Source: Paraburkholderia rhynchosiae
GTDB taxonomy: Bacteria; Pseudomonadota; Gammaproteobacteria; Burkholderiales; Burkholderiaceae
Direction: 5' to 3'
Length of the DNA: 64,000 nt
NCBI RefSeq assembly: GCF_002879865.1
Contig: NZ_PNXY01000020.1
Span: 1 to 64,000 of the forward strand
Shown: piece by piece, positions 36,510 through 45,901 of the stretch
Layout: the number at the start of each line of letters is the position of its first letter
Position numbering within the stretch: the stretch's first letter is position 1
Made by a program: the position numbers and the translations under genes
The notes under the pieces: model-generated
The model's database searches: none
What the model was told of the DNA's origin: nothing
What the model saw: only the letters and a program-made list of their open reading frames with translations

Positions 36510-37847
36510 TTACCGCATGTCGAACAGTTCCTGATGGAAGTCTTGATGCGCTAGTCCATGCGCAATCAGATCCTGCCGCAAGCTTCGGCCAAAACTTGCT
36601 GGCCCGCAGAACCACACGTCGGAGCACATCCAGTCGGGCACGATCTCACGGAGGCGCTGCCCTGTCAGACGGTCATCCCTGCCGCTAATCAGCACGTGGA
36701 GGCGCACGCTTGCGGCGATTGCCAGTTGATCGACCTCGCGGGCGAACTCTTCGTCCATTGCGTTGGTGCTGAAGAACAGGTCTACCGCGTGCTTATCGGA
36801 ATGGCGCTCCCGCGCCTGCATTCGCGCAAGAAACGGGGTTATCCCAATACCGCCAGCGATCCAGATCTGTCTTTGTTTGTCGCTACGAAAGTCGAAGCGG
36901 CCATACGGCCCTTCAACGCTGACCTGGTCGCCAGCTTTTAGAACGGCCGGCAATTGCTCTGTGTAATCGCCAATGCTCTTGATATGAAAGCGCACTTTGC
37001 CGTCGTCGTGCCATGCCGAGGAAATTGTGAACGGATGCGCACCCTCGTCCCTGTTGAACGTGACGAAGGCAAATTGTCCGGCGGCATGGCCCAACCAGTG
37101 GTCCTTTAGTTTGATGACGATGCTTAGTACCCGCATGTCCCGGTAATGCACAAGGTTCTCGATATGTCCGGCTGCTCGTCGCGTTCGGCCAACCAGGCGC
37201 AACAGCAGGACGGATGTGGCCAGCAAGGCCATGAAAATCAGCAGTGCTATTGCCGGGCCAAGCGCTGTGGTCCAGTAGCTATGCTTCATGAGCACCACCG
37301 CATGGAACGCCAATAACGGGTATACAACTGCTAGCAGTCGATGCATCTTGAAGAAATGGCGATAGGGGAAGGCTTTTAGTAACGCGACGACGACGATTGC
37401 GACCGTTGCGTAGAATGCCCACTCGCCAATCCCTTTCGCGAGCCCATGCTGCGCGTCTAGAATCCGGAGGAGGCCCGACGGCACGACCGCTCGTGACAAG
37501 CCGGGGTCGCGCGACGGCCTTTGCATCCACCCCAGGCCGATTAGCCAGTTTGGAGACTTTGCGGACAGCCAGTGAACGGTGGAAAGCAACAGTGCGCTTA
37601 TACCGAGCCATTTATGGAGACGGTACATCTTGTCCAGGCCGCCGAGAAAGCGCTCCACGCTGGTCGGCCGGATTGCTATAAAGATGCCCGCGCTCATGCA
37701 TCCGATCGCGAGAATGCCGGTCAAATTGATCATTGACAGTTGCAAGGCGCGGAATCCAGAAGAGCCGGGCGATGAACTCTCGGCGATTAGCCAGAGCAAG
37801 GCGAGCCCTGTCAGCAAAAGCAGATAGCTTAGTCCGATATTTTTCAT
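36510..37847 (-). CDS. Ferric-reductase-like transmembrane flavocytochrome
   Basis: 445 residues from the ATG at 37847; a TTG-initiated form six codons longer is possible. The N-terminal half has about six membrane helices with paired histidines suited to bis-haem binding (RLHKWLGISALLLSTVHWLSAKSP and HRLLAVVYPLLAFHAVVLMKHSYW). The C-terminal half is a ferredoxin-reductase module with the FAD motif HPFTISSA and the NAD(P)H motif IAGGIGITPFLARM. The protein should pass electrons from NAD(P)H through FAD and haem across the membrane, as in ferric reductases or NOX-like enzymes. It is monocistronic and convergent with the symporter gene. The acceptor is not evident. Confidence 0.88.
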   Translation of the reverse strand: MKNIGLSYLLLLTGLALLWLIAESSSPGSSGFRALQLSMINLTGILAIGCMSAGIFIAIRPTSVERFLGGLDKMYRLHKWLGISALLLSTVHWLSAKSPNWLIGLGWMQRPSRDPGLSRAVVPSGLLRILDAQHGLAKGIGEWAFYATVAIVVVALLKAFPYRHFFKMHRLLAVVYPLLAFHAVVLMKHSYWTTALGPAIALLIFMALLATSVLLLRLVGRTRRAAGHIENLVHYRDMRVLSIVIKLKDHWLGHAAGQFAFVTFNRDEGAHPFTISSAWHDDGKVRFHIKSIGDYTEQLPAVLKAGDQVSVEGPYGRFDFRSDKQRQIWIAGGIGITPFLARMQARERHSDKHAVDLFFSTNAMDEEFAREVDQLAIAASVRLHVLISGRDDRLTGQRLREIVPDWMCSDVWFCGPASFGRSLRQDLIAHGLAHQDFHQELFDMR

Positions 37848-38190
37848 GATTTCGATGCGCCGCAATGTGACTCCGGGTGCGCAGTCGTCGAGCCGCCCTG
37901 GAACCGAAACACGATTGAAACGGCCTGCCCAGGCAGACGCAATCGATTACTCGCCGGGGCAGGCGATTGGATGTATGTGATGTTTAAGGCGGACAGATCG
38001 GGAAAGAAGCTTCCGACCCGTCGCCGTTGTTCGCGGGCTAAAGAAAGTTCCCGGATGAGCCAATGTAGCCCGTACAGCCTAAAACGTCAGCTGCCGGAAC
38101 ATGAAGTTATCTTTATATGACCTGGCAATGCGATTGGCGCACGGCGCCGCTGCGCCGCGCGGCGGCGAGCACGCGGAGTTACACGCTGAA
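37848..38190. other. Intergenic region without a recognised gene
   Basis: About 340 bases between the flavocytochrome gene and the end of the lipocalin-like gene. A GC-rich block at 38147-38170 can fold (GCCGCTGCGCCGCGCGGCGGC) and lies just after the stop of the minus-strand gene at 38191, so it may help terminate that transcript, although no T-run follows. Nothing else supportable. Confidence 0.4.
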
Positions 38191-38817
38191 CTAGCTTGCC
38201 TTGCTGAGCGCGCTAGAGTCAACGTGCGTGAACGACTTGCCGTAGACATGCAATTGCGTTTTTTGCGCGTATTTCAATGTATCTCCCGTCATGTCGAACG
38301 TGATCGAGAAAACACTTGTCGCGTCGTTCTTCAGCATGTACTGAGATTCAGCTACGCCTTTGGATTGTGACGTTAGAGTCATCTGATCCCCAGCTTTTCC
38401 TTCTGCCACAACACAGACGGCCCTGGGAATACAAAATGAGTCATAGACAGTCTGGTTCTTCTTGTCGTAAATCAGATAGCCGCGTTGGTCATGGAATTGT
38501 TTGTTGTCCCTTTTTCGGAACACCTGAAGCGTGTATGCCATTGCCACCAGGTGTTGATCACTGGCATTCGTCGCATCCGCGGCAGGTTCAAAGGTTAACT
38601 GTTCGTAATACGGTTCCACTGCGGGATTGCCTGTGCCTACTTTGGAACCCACTTGACCGGGTGCCACATCCAGGCCGCCGGCCGCAACAGTTCTCCAGGT
38701 CCCGGCCAGTTTGGCTAGTGGCCCGAAGTCCATTCCTTTAATGACGGTTCCTTGCGCATACGCGGTCGACACGGTTGAGAGGGCGATTGCAAAAGAAACA
38801 AAGTATTTGTTCATCAT
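38191..38817 (-). CDS. Secreted lipocalin/FABP-like beta-barrel protein (unknown ligand)
   Basis: 208 residues from the first of two adjacent ATGs at 38817. The signal peptide MMNKYFVSFAIALSTVSTAYA is followed by mature residues starting QGTVIKGMDFGPLAKLAGTWRT. LxGTW at the first strand, PYYEQLTFEPA in the second, and a succession of short strands suggest the nitrobindin/heme-binding-like or FABP-like beta-barrel class. The C-terminal HLxAxLxR motif of nitrobindins is absent, so haem binding is not supported. Three cysteines lie in or near SFCIPRAVCVVAEG. Base composition is lower in GC than the surroundings, hinting at recent acquisition. The function is not known. Confidence 0.6.
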   Translation of the reverse strand: MMNKYFVSFAIALSTVSTAYAQGTVIKGMDFGPLAKLAGTWRTVAAGGLDVAPGQVGSKVGTGNPAVEPYYEQLTFEPAADATNASDQHLVAMAYTLQVFRKRDNKQFHDQRGYLIYDKKNQTVYDSFCIPRAVCVVAEGKAGDQMTLTSQSKGVAESQYMLKNDATSVFSITFDMTGDTLKYAQKTQLHVYGKSFTHVDSSALSKAS

Positions 38818-39028
38818 CTGCGTTCCATTATTCAAAAAGGGTTTTTTCTGGCGGTTATTTGACATGAGAACGGAACCTGAATTGTTTTATGTCCTGCAAT
38901 TCTAGATTTCATATCGCCAGATCGCCTTGCGCATGGCTGTCCCGGAGGCGGCAATCCGTCAGTCGTCATCTCGTGCGCCGGCGCAGTAAGACGCCGTGTA
39001 GGCAGGCGCCTCGGCCGACGCTTTACTT

Positions 39029-39695
39029 TTACTGCGCGATCTGCGGTGTCACCAGATTCAACGCCATGCGTGCACCCGTAGTACGGGTTTCCACACCCAA
39101 CTTTTTCCAGGTGTTTGTTGGCCGTGCGCGGGCTCATACCGAGGATATCGGCGATATCGCGATTTGTTTTGCCCACAGCGACCCAATACAGCACATCGGC
39201 TTCGCGAGGGGGCAGCCGGAACGCCTGCGTCAAGGCAGCAGGCTCGGGCGAACCGACCTTGCAGTGGATCATCAGCAGTTCCTCGCCGTCAGCGCCACGA
39301 CGCAGTCGGCTGACGATCAGTTCTTCGCTTGCGGTCAGCAACTCGAACGGTCGGTCCTCGGATGCCCGCAACGCGCCGTGGAGCCAGTCGCACAATGCCG
39401 CCGGCAGGCGACCTTCCACATCGAGCGAGCCGCGTAGCCGCGACCGGGCAAGCGGCGTCAGCCACAGCACCTCGCCGTTGGGGGCAACGGCGACTACCGC
39501 CTGACCGGCAGCGCCGATCGCCGCACGCGTCTGCACGATCAGGCGTGAATTGCGCAGGTGCGAAGCTATGCGCACTATCACTTCGGCGGGACGGATCGGC
39601 TTCGGGATGTAATCGACACCACCGGCTTGGAAGCCCTGCAGAACATGTTCGGTCTCCGCGAGCCCGGTCATGAACAGCACCGGAATGGGCCCCGG
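39029..39695 (-). pseudogene. LuxR/NarL-type response regulator remnant (5' truncated, 3' frameshift)
   Basis: The minus strand encodes the C-terminal part of a receiver (PIPVLFMTGLAETEHVLQGFQAGGVDYIPKPIRPAEVIVRI), a PAS-like middle, and a LuxR HTH (FRLPPREADVLYWVAVGKTNRDIADILGMSPRTANKHLEK). The first about 70 receiver residues, including the phospho-acceptor, are gone. After HLEK a small deletion shifts the frame; the lost tail is still readable as LGVETRTTGARMALNLVTPQIAQ and stop at 39029-39031. Its 5' end abuts an IS110-family transposase fragment, so an IS-associated deletion is the likely cause. Not expected to be functional. Confidence 0.8.
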
Positions 39696-39935
39696 CCAGC
39701 CTCATAGCAGGAATGCACCTTGGCCCCGGGCGCGAGCCGGCAGCGCTCCCTTCGCACGGCGCACACAATCGAGCACCGCTGCGGTGTCGCCGCCTTGCAC
39801 GCTGTAACGACTTGGGCCACGACGACTATCGCTCGCCGTCAATCTCCAGGATTTGTCGCCGAGTTCGGAGCTCATGTATAGCTCGACGTCGATTGCCGTA
39901 TTCTCGTCTTGTGGGACGGCTTGGGTCGTGGACAT
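39696..39935 (-). pseudogene. IS110-family transposase N-terminal fragment
   Basis: The first about 65 residues (starting MSTTQAVPQDENTAIDVELYMSSELGDKSWRL, with GAAGGAGACGGAA upstream as ribosome site) match a Burkholderia IS110-type transposase. After a frameshift the sequence continues in another frame as KVHSCYEAGR, the next conserved segment, and then stops matching where the truncated LuxR regulator begins. About four fifths of the transposase and the catalytic DEDD and Ser parts are missing. This is a different IS110 branch from the intact element at 46-47.8 kb. Confidence 0.7.
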
Positions 39936-40728
39936 TTCCGTCTCCTTCGCACAGAGTTGGAAATTCCGTTTTAGCTAAACGGACCTTTCTCCCGTAGTCC
40001 CACATAGCATCTTAGTGGCACTCCCGTTTGCAAAACCTGAATTTGGCTGACTGGCCGGTTTGGAGAAAGTTGTCTGACCGGAGTGGGTCGGTCCGTGCCT
40101 TCCGCATATCTGGTGCGATTAACGATCCTGCGAGTTCTGCGCCGGCCCGGTTCGGCCACTCGGGGTCATTCGGCGAGCGCAAGGGAAAGTCAATCGACTG
40201 ACCGGTTCGCCCCCTCCGAAAACGATCTTCGCAGTGATGCCAAGTTGGGAACCCGGTGGTCGGATGGCCGTACCCAACGCCGCCTATCAAATGCTTATGT
40301 ATTAGCGCATATAGGTCCCGCCTGTAGCGCCAGAACGACAATATCGTCGCGCAGGGCCGTGCCCGAATTGATTGAATCCTCGATCTAACTTTTGTTAATA
40401 GTTTTTTTCGGCCGCGAATATATTATCCGTGAGTTCTCGGTGAATCGATTAAAAGTCTTTCCTTGAAAGTGTTCTCCTGGCTCGGTAAGGAACGTGAGGC
40501 TCCGTATCAAGCCATCGCAGAGGGCTGCCATACCACGCAATCCCAGGTCTGGGACCTGCACGTTCTTTCAGAAATCGAGCGCGCGAAGACAACACCGTTC
40601 TCAGAAACTGCGCTGACGCATCAACTACGTCGCCCCTGTAGCTGGAAATCGGTCGCCGGCCGAATCCCATATTCCGGGCCGGAGCATGAATACACAGTAT
40701 GACCTACTAAACTGCCAAGGTGAAACGC
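39936..40728. other. Non-coding region: IS remnant flank and autotransporter leader
   Basis: Nearly 800 bases with no supportable gene. The part next to 39935 is presumably the non-coding left end of the IS110 fragment, whose outer boundary I could not define. Around 40388-40430 the sequence becomes AT-rich (TTTTGTTAATAGTTTTTTT and AATATATTATCC), the most promoter-like part ahead of the autotransporter gene. Confidence 0.45.
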
Positions 40729-43700
40729 ATGACCAGCAAATTAACCAGCCCTCAGTCTTATGCCAGTCCGTTGAAGCGAATGCCGCAGCGCGCCCGGGGA
40801 AAGCGCGCTTCTGTGCCGCGACCAACCGCAATCTGTCTTGCCGCTCTCGCATATATTGCGGCCAACCCTTCGTTGTCTTATGCCAATTGCACCACGTCGA
40901 ATAACACGACGACTTGCGATTCAAGCGCGCCGTCGCCGTGGACGAGCACGATCGGGACGGGACCGGCCACCGTTTCAGGCTCGACAGTAACAGTAGGTAC
41001 GAATGCGCAGATTGCAGTGGGCGATATCACAGCAATCGCGCTTGCCGACAATGCCACTATCGTCGTTCAGTCGGGCGCACAAGTGACAAACATCGCGCAG
41101 AGCGGTAACGGCACGTACGGCACCGGCGCCAACACAATCGACTTCCGCAACAACAGCACGCTGACAGTGGAACAGGGCGCCGCCGTTATTTCGGGCGGAA
41201 CGCAAGGCAGTGCCGAAGCCGTCAACCCGGAGGGAACCGGCAATACCATTGTCAACAATGGGACGATCCAGGGCGTCCGCAGTGCAGCGATCTGGTTCCA
41301 GAATACAACCGGCTCTAACACCGTCATTAACAACGCGACTGGCTTGATTGAGGCGCCCGCAAACGTCATGGGAGCGTCTGGCAACGGCGCGGTTGACTTC
41401 ACCAACCGCGGGCGGGTGATCGGCAATCTCGTCTTCGCCGGCGGCAACGATGCTTTGCACCTTTACACTGGCTCGTCGGTGAGCGGAAGCATCAATGGAG
41501 GGGGCGGCAGCAACCTGGTAACACTGAACGGTACCGGGACAGGCACGCTGCCGACCGGCATCACGAACTTCCAGACGCTACAGAAACAGGACAGCGGCAC
41601 CTGGACGATCGGCAGTTCGCTCCGCACGATGGGGATCACATCCACCGAGGTCCAGCAGGGGACGCTCGCGCTGACTGGCGATAACACGCAGTACACCGGC
41701 ACCATGCTCGTCGATCAGGAAGGTGTCCTTCAGGGATCGTCGCAGAGCCTGCCCGGCGCGATAACCGACAACGGCCTCGTGAGGTTCGCGCAGACGAGCG
41801 ACGGCAGTTATGCAGGGGTCGTCAGCGGCACCGGCTCAGTAGAGAAGAATGGTGCCGGCACGCTCACGCTTGGCGGCGGCAACTCTTACACTGGCGGGAC
41901 GGTGCTCAGGCAGGGCGTGCTTTCCGTATCTGCGGATAGCGCGCTCGGCGGGACGGCAGGCGGCGTGACTTTTGACGGCGGCACACTACAGCTTGGCAGC
42001 AGCTTCGGCCTGGCCAGTACGCGTGCGTTATCGGTTGCGGCAGGCGGCGGCACGATCGACACCCAGAGCTTCCAGTCGACGATTTCGCAAGATGTGACGG
42101 GCGCCGGCTCGCTGTTCAAGACCGGGTCCGGCACCTTGACGATAGACGGCTCGCTAGTAGGGGCGATCGCCGCGGAGGTGCGACAGGGCACGCTCGTGCT
42201 CAACGGCAGCGGCGCCCAGCACACCGGCAGCGTAACCGTCGATCAGTCCGCCATTCTGCAGGCGAGCGCGCAAAGCCTGCCATCGACCGTGATCAACAAC
42301 GGACTGACACAATTCCAGCAGAACGTTGACGGCACCTATGCCGGGCTGATCAGCGGAAGCGGCGTCGTAGAGAAGGACGGGCTCGGCACCTTGACGCTCG
42401 CGCCCGGCGGCGCGGGCAATACCTACACGGGCGGCACGGTGCTCAAGCAAGGCGTGCTGTCGGTGAGCGCCGACAACGCGCTCGGCGGCGCTACGGGTGG
42501 CGTGTCCTTCAATGGGGGCACGCTGCAGCTCGGCAGCAGCTTCGATCTGGCGAACACGCGTGCGATCTCGATCGACGCGAGCGGCGGCACCATCGATACG
42601 CAGGCATTTCACTCGACCGTGGCACAGAATATCAGTGGCGTCGGCGCGTTGACCAAACTCGGCTCTGGTACGTTGGTGCTCAATGGGGCGAATACGTGGT
42701 CAGGCGGCACGACGGTCAGCTCGGGCACCCTGGCAGTGGGCGACGCATCGGCATCTGTGGCGTCGATCACCGGTCACACCAGCGTATCCTCCGGAGCGAC
42801 GCTCGGCGGCTACGGCACGGTCAACGGCGACGTTACCAACAACGGGACCATCGCGGTCGCCGATGCGCTGGCGCAGTTTGCCGGCGGCGCGCAGGGTATC
42901 GCCACCGCCAACCGCACCATCGCGGTCGCCCATGCATCGGCGCAATTTGCCGGCGGCGTGCACGGCAGCTTCACCATCAACGGGACATTGACGAACGCGA
43001 ATCTGGTGCAACTCGGCGGCGGCCAGAGCGCCGGCAATACGCTCGTCGTCAATAACTACGTCGGCAACAATGGCACCCTTGCGTTGAATACCGTTCTCGC
43101 CAGCGACAATTCGGCGTCGGATACGCTCGTCGTGAACGGCGGCACGGCGACCGGCACGAGCACGCTGAAGGTGACGAACGTGGGCGGCCAGGGCGCGGCC
43201 ATTACGTCGAACGGCATCCAGGTCGTCGCCGCGACGAACGGCGCCATGACCGATGCCGACGCCTTTTCGCTCGCAGGCGGAACGATGAAAGCAGGCGCGT
43301 ACGAGTACTACCTCGCGAAAGGCGGCGTGACGTCCGGCACGTCGCAGAACTGGTATCTGCGGAATACGCTGGTCGCTGCGCAGAGCACGCCGGACGACCC
43401 GAACGGCAGCGGCGCGGTCGCGGCAAGCCCTACGCCCGCGGCGGGTACGCCTGCGCTTCCCGCCGCGGGCCCAGATCCGGTCCCGCTTTACCGCCCGGAA
43501 GTCGCTCTCTATGCAGAGCTTCCCGCAGTCGCGCGGCAACTGGGGATGATGCAGATCGACAACTTCCATTCGCGCCACGGCGAGCAGTCGCTGCTGAACG
43601 AGACCGGCACCCTCCCGGCGACGTGGGGACGCGTGTGGGGCGGACACACCACGCTGTCGCAAAGCGGCGACGTCGCACCCGGCTTCTCCGGCTCGATGAT

Positions 43701-44439
43701 GGGCACCCAGGTCGGCCAGGACGTCTATGCGCGGACGACGGCTAACGGCCAGCGCGACCACTACGGGCTGTTCCTCGGATTCGGACGCGCAACGGGCGAC
43801 GTCAGCGGCTTCGCAGTCGGCGTGCCGGATTCGGCGGCCGGCCATCTCGGCATTAGCGCCTATAGCGTGGGCGGCTACTGGACCCACGTCGGACCGGGTG
43901 GCTGGTACACCGACGCGGTGGTGGCGGGCAGTTCGCTGGTGGTGGATTCGTCGTCGCGCGATGGCGTGAAGGCGACGACGCACGGCAATGCGGTTACCGG
44001 CTCGCTCGAAGGTGGTTTGCCGTTTGCGATCGGCCACTCGCTGACGCTAGAGCCGCAAGCGCAATTGATCTGGCAACGTCAGACCATCAAAGACCTCAAC
44101 GACGGCGTTTCAAACGTCACGTTCAGCAACGGCAATACGATGGTCGGCCGTCTAGGGGTGCGCCTCTCCGGCGTCTACGATGCAGCACGCGTGACCTGGC
44201 AGCCTTATGTGCGGTTCAACGTGTTGCGTTCGTTCGGCGGCAGCCATACCACGACGTTCGACGGTGCGACGCCGATCAGCACGTCGGTCGGGCAGACGAC
44301 CGGGCAGATCGACGCGGGACTCGTGGCGAAGCTGACAAAGCATGGAAGTGCATTCGCGACCGTCAGCGTCGGTACGAACCTTGGCGGCGAGCATCAACGC
44401 GTTGTCAGTGGAAACGTCGGCGCACGCTGGACCTGGTAG
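40729..44439 (+). CDS. Type Va autotransporter (AIDA/pertactin-like)
   Basis: 1236 residues from the ATG at 40729, which has AAGGTG six bases upstream; a GTG three codons earlier is in frame. The unusually long leader ends ANPSLSYANC. The passenger (about 60-900) is Gly/Thr/Asn-rich beta-helix with repeats of GTLTL-x-GGNSYTGGTVL and GGTLQLGSSF type. A Pro/Ala-rich linker follows, then YRPEVALYAELPAVARQLGM and a 12-strand barrel (WGRVWGGHTTL ... VGARWTW) ending in the expected aromatic residue. It should be exported and display or release its passenger as an adhesin or similar surface factor. No protease or lipase catalytic motif is evident. Confidence 0.92.
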   Translation: MTSKLTSPQSYASPLKRMPQRARGKRASVPRPTAICLAALAYIAANPSLSYANCTTSNNTTTCDSSAPSPWTSTIGTGPATVSGSTVTVGTNAQIAVGDITAIALADNATIVVQSGAQVTNIAQSGNGTYGTGANTIDFRNNSTLTVEQGAAVISGGTQGSAEAVNPEGTGNTIVNNGTIQGVRSAAIWFQNTTGSNTVINNATGLIEAPANVMGASGNGAVDFTNRGRVIGNLVFAGGNDALHLYTGSSVSGSINGGGGSNLVTLNGTGTGTLPTGITNFQTLQKQDSGTWTIGSSLRTMGITSTEVQQGTLALTGDNTQYTGTMLVDQEGVLQGSSQSLPGAITDNGLVRFAQTSDGSYAGVVSGTGSVEKNGAGTLTLGGGNSYTGGTVLRQGVLSVSADSALGGTAGGVTFDGGTLQLGSSFGLASTRALSVAAGGGTIDTQSFQSTISQDVTGAGSLFKTGSGTLTIDGSLVGAIAAEVRQGTLVLNGSGAQHTGSVTVDQSAILQASAQSLPSTVINNGLTQFQQNVDGTYAGLISGSGVVEKDGLGTLTLAPGGAGNTYTGGTVLKQGVLSVSADNALGGATGGVSFNGGTLQLGSSFDLANTRAISIDASGGTIDTQAFHSTVAQNISGVGALTKLGSGTLVLNGANTWSGGTTVSSGTLAVGDASASVASITGHTSVSSGATLGGYGTVNGDVTNNGTIAVADALAQFAGGAQGIATANRTIAVAHASAQFAGGVHGSFTINGTLTNANLVQLGGGQSAGNTLVVNNYVGNNGTLALNTVLASDNSASDTLVVNGGTATGTSTLKVTNVGGQGAAITSNGIQVVAATNGAMTDADAFSLAGGTMKAGAYEYYLAKGGVTSGTSQNWYLRNTLVAAQSTPDDPNGSGAVAASPTPAAGTPALPAAGPDPVPLYRPEVALYAELPAVARQLGMMQIDNFHSRHGEQSLLNETGTLPATWGRVWGGHTTLSQSGDVAPGFSGSMMGTQVGQDVYARTTANGQRDHYGLFLGFGRATGDVSGFAVGVPDSAAGHLGISAYSVGGYWTHVGPGGWYTDAVVAGSSLVVDSSSRDGVKATTHGNAVTGSLEGGLPFAIGHSLTLEPQAQLIWQRQTIKDLNDGVSNVTFSNGNTMVGRLGVRLSGVYDAARVTWQPYVRFNVLRSFGGSHTTTFDGATPISTSVGQTTGQIDAGLVAKLTKHGSAFATVSVGTNLGGEHQRVVSGNVGARWTW
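41647..42711 (+). repeat. Large internal duplication in the autotransporter passenger
   Basis: Two diverged copies of a roughly 178-residue module lie head to tail, offset by about 530 bases. Copy 1 begins at VQQGTLALTGDNTQYTG (41650) and copy 2 at VRQGTLVLNGSGAQHTG (42178). Within them QSLP, DGSYAG/DGTYAG, TYTGGTVL, GVLSVSAD, LGG, GGTLQLGSSF and GGTIDTQ recur in the same order. Passenger length in this lineage has therefore grown by module duplication. Confidence 0.8.
42847..42984 (+). repeat. 69-bp tandem duplication in the passenger
   Basis: Two adjacent 69-base copies (42847-42915 and 42916-42984) encode TIAVADALAQFAGGAQ and TIAVAHASAQFAGGVH plus a short tail. The high nucleotide identity (both start ACCATCGCGGTCGCC) marks a recent in-frame 23-residue duplication. 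Confidence 0.8.
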
Positions 44440-44798
44440 GGCGGTCTTCGCGCGGCAGTCGGCTTTCGCCAGATCTTGCAAAATCCCGATGGGACCGCCT
44501 TCAGCTCTGGCACTACTTACATCGCACACTGGTGATGGTTAATCGCTTTGCAAATCCGTCAAGGAACGGCTCTGCTTTTGTTCAGGGCGAGTGGCCGGTT
44601 CAGATCGAAGTCGTATGAACGCGCACGTTGAAAGCGGTGTTCCGACCGCATAAGGCTCAAGTCGGCCCACAAACAGCCATTCGACATCCCTGTGAAGATC
44701 GTCGAGAATGGTCGCTCGCGCCAGCTGGCTAACAAGTGGGATATTCCGATGCAGTCCTTCGCGATAATGCACAAAAATCAAACCTGGAGGGGACGCGC
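44440..44798. other. Intergenic region without a convincing gene
   Basis: About 360 bases. A minus-strand open frame of 80 codons (44539-44781) contains HYREGLHRNIPLVSQLARATILDDLHRDVEWLFVG, which looks protein-like, but it has no recognised family and overlaps the ribosome-site region of the next gene, so it is not called. The end of the region carries GGAGGGG, the ribosome site for the gene at 44799. Confidence 0.4.
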
Positions 44799-45296
44799 AT
44801 GCCGGAAGAGGTCATCATTCCATGTTGGAGACGTGGCCGACTCTGGCCTACGTTGGCATATTTCGCTGCAGTCACCGCGAGCAGCTTGAGGTTATACAAA
44901 TCTAGCCATGCGGCAGGGCACTGGATCGTTGCTTTGTTCGCCATACTGATCGGAGTTCCGGTTTGCAGACTGTGTCTGAAGAAACGGTTTGTTTTCTCCC
45001 GGCAACCGAAAGCAGTGCGGCGTGAACTCCTGTTTCTCGGAATACGGTTAAAAAATGAGTCGCTGGACTCCGCACGGTTCAAATGGGTTCGTTCGCGCAT
45101 GGGTTCGTTTGAACCCCGGGACGCGATCGTTGAGCTTGGGATGGAGCATTCTTACGATGCGTTAGCCGTGCAAACGATAAAATATGCCATGGGGGAAACG
45201 CCAGAAGTAATTGCGACTCGTGGTCAAATCGCTGAAGTACTCGGCGTTGCGGACCGAGGTCACGAACGACTACCTCCGCAAAGAAGTATGGGCTAG
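44799..45296 (+). CDS. Unknown membrane protein (first of a pair)
   Basis: 165 residues from the ATG at 44799, with GGAGGGG about eight bases upstream. Two membrane segments near the N-terminus (about 15-33 WPTLAYFAAVTASSLRL and 42-60 HWIVALFAILIGVPVCRL) are followed by a basic stretch and a soluble C-terminal domain of about 100 residues. I do not recognise the family. It is two bases from the next gene, also a membrane protein of unknown function, so the two probably work together. GC content is lower than in most of the window. Immunity-protein pairs can look like this, but no toxin gene is adjacent. Confidence 0.6.
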   Translation: MPEEVIIPCWRRGRLWPTLAYFAAVTASSLRLYKSSHAAGHWIVALFAILIGVPVCRLCLKKRFVFSRQPKAVRRELLFLGIRLKNESLDSARFKWVRSRMGSFEPRDAIVELGMEHSYDALAVQTIKYAMGETPEVIATRGQIAEVLGVADRGHERLPPQRSMG

Positions 45297-45298
45297 TC

Positions 45299-45901
45299 GT
45301 GTTGCACCATAAGATGAATGATATGCAACCGTCAGATTGCGACTCCTTAGATTGGCCGCTTCTCTGCGTAAGTGCAGCAATTGCCTTGATGAGCACGGTT
45401 GCGATTTCAAATGACCTGTTCATTATTTCGCTGTTACTGCTCGCCCCAGCCGCATGCGTAGCAGTCTGGATCGCAATCGGATTATTTTATGCGGTCAAGT
45501 CGGCGCGTGTCCTTCGCTTAACGTCTTGCCTGGTCGCCGCCATGTTCGCGTACTTCTCCGCTCAATGGCTTTTGCCAGGGCACGACGCTGTCCAGCAGAC
45601 AACTGCAAACTTCCAATTTGAAGGGAAGAGAGCCACCTATGAAGCGTCGGTTGCAAACCATAAGCTGGCCGATCCCAAGCGGAATTTCGTTCTCTTTGAG
45701 GCAAGGGAAGACTGGCAGCGAGGAGAAGTCGATCGGCGCATCGCGTACGATGAAACTGACACGCTCATTAGCGGATTACCCGGTCAGGTCGGACGGCTGA
45801 TCGAGCAGCAATCACCTGAGGACGCAACTGAATTCGCATCGTGCCGCTGGAAAGTCAGACACATAGACGGGCACTACTACGCTGTCGATTTCTTCTGCTG
45901 A
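45299..45901 (+). CDS. Unknown membrane protein (second of a pair)
   Basis: 200 residues if translation starts at the GTG at 45299; ATGs at 45314 and 45323 are alternatives. Three hydrophobic segments lie at about 20-40, 43-66 and 74-93, and a soluble C-terminal domain follows (FEGKRATYEASVANHKLADPKRNFVLFEAREDW ... CRWKVRHIDGHYYAVDFFC). The closing WKVRHIDGHYYAVDFFC resembles the end of small exported or immunity-like proteins, but no family is recognised. It is coupled to the upstream gene and followed directly by a group II intron, whose insertion point lies 70 bases past the stop. Confidence 0.6.
   Translation: MLHHKMNDMQPSDCDSLDWPLLCVSAAIALMSTVAISNDLFIISLLLLAPAACVAVWIAIGLFYAVKSARVLRLTSCLVAAMFAYFSAQWLLPGHDAVQQTTANFQFEGKRATYEASVANHKLADPKRNFVLFEAREDWQRGEVDRRIAYDETDTLISGLPGQVGRLIEQQSPEDATEFASCRWKVRHIDGHYYAVDFFC

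Noticed and set aside
42700..44037. 445-codon minus-strand open frame
   Set aside because: Lies entirely antisense to the autotransporter barrel and linker, with Arg/Ala-rich shadow composition.
44539..44781. 80-codon minus-strand frame with protein-like composition
   Set aside because: No recognised family, no clear ribosome site, and it runs into the control region of the convincing gene at 44799. Could be a fragment of a lost gene, but unsupported.
44799..45901. Toxin-immunity module
   Set aside because: No toxin, Rhs, VgrG or CdiA-like gene is adjacent, and the autotransporter upstream has no toxin domain. Left as unknown proteins.
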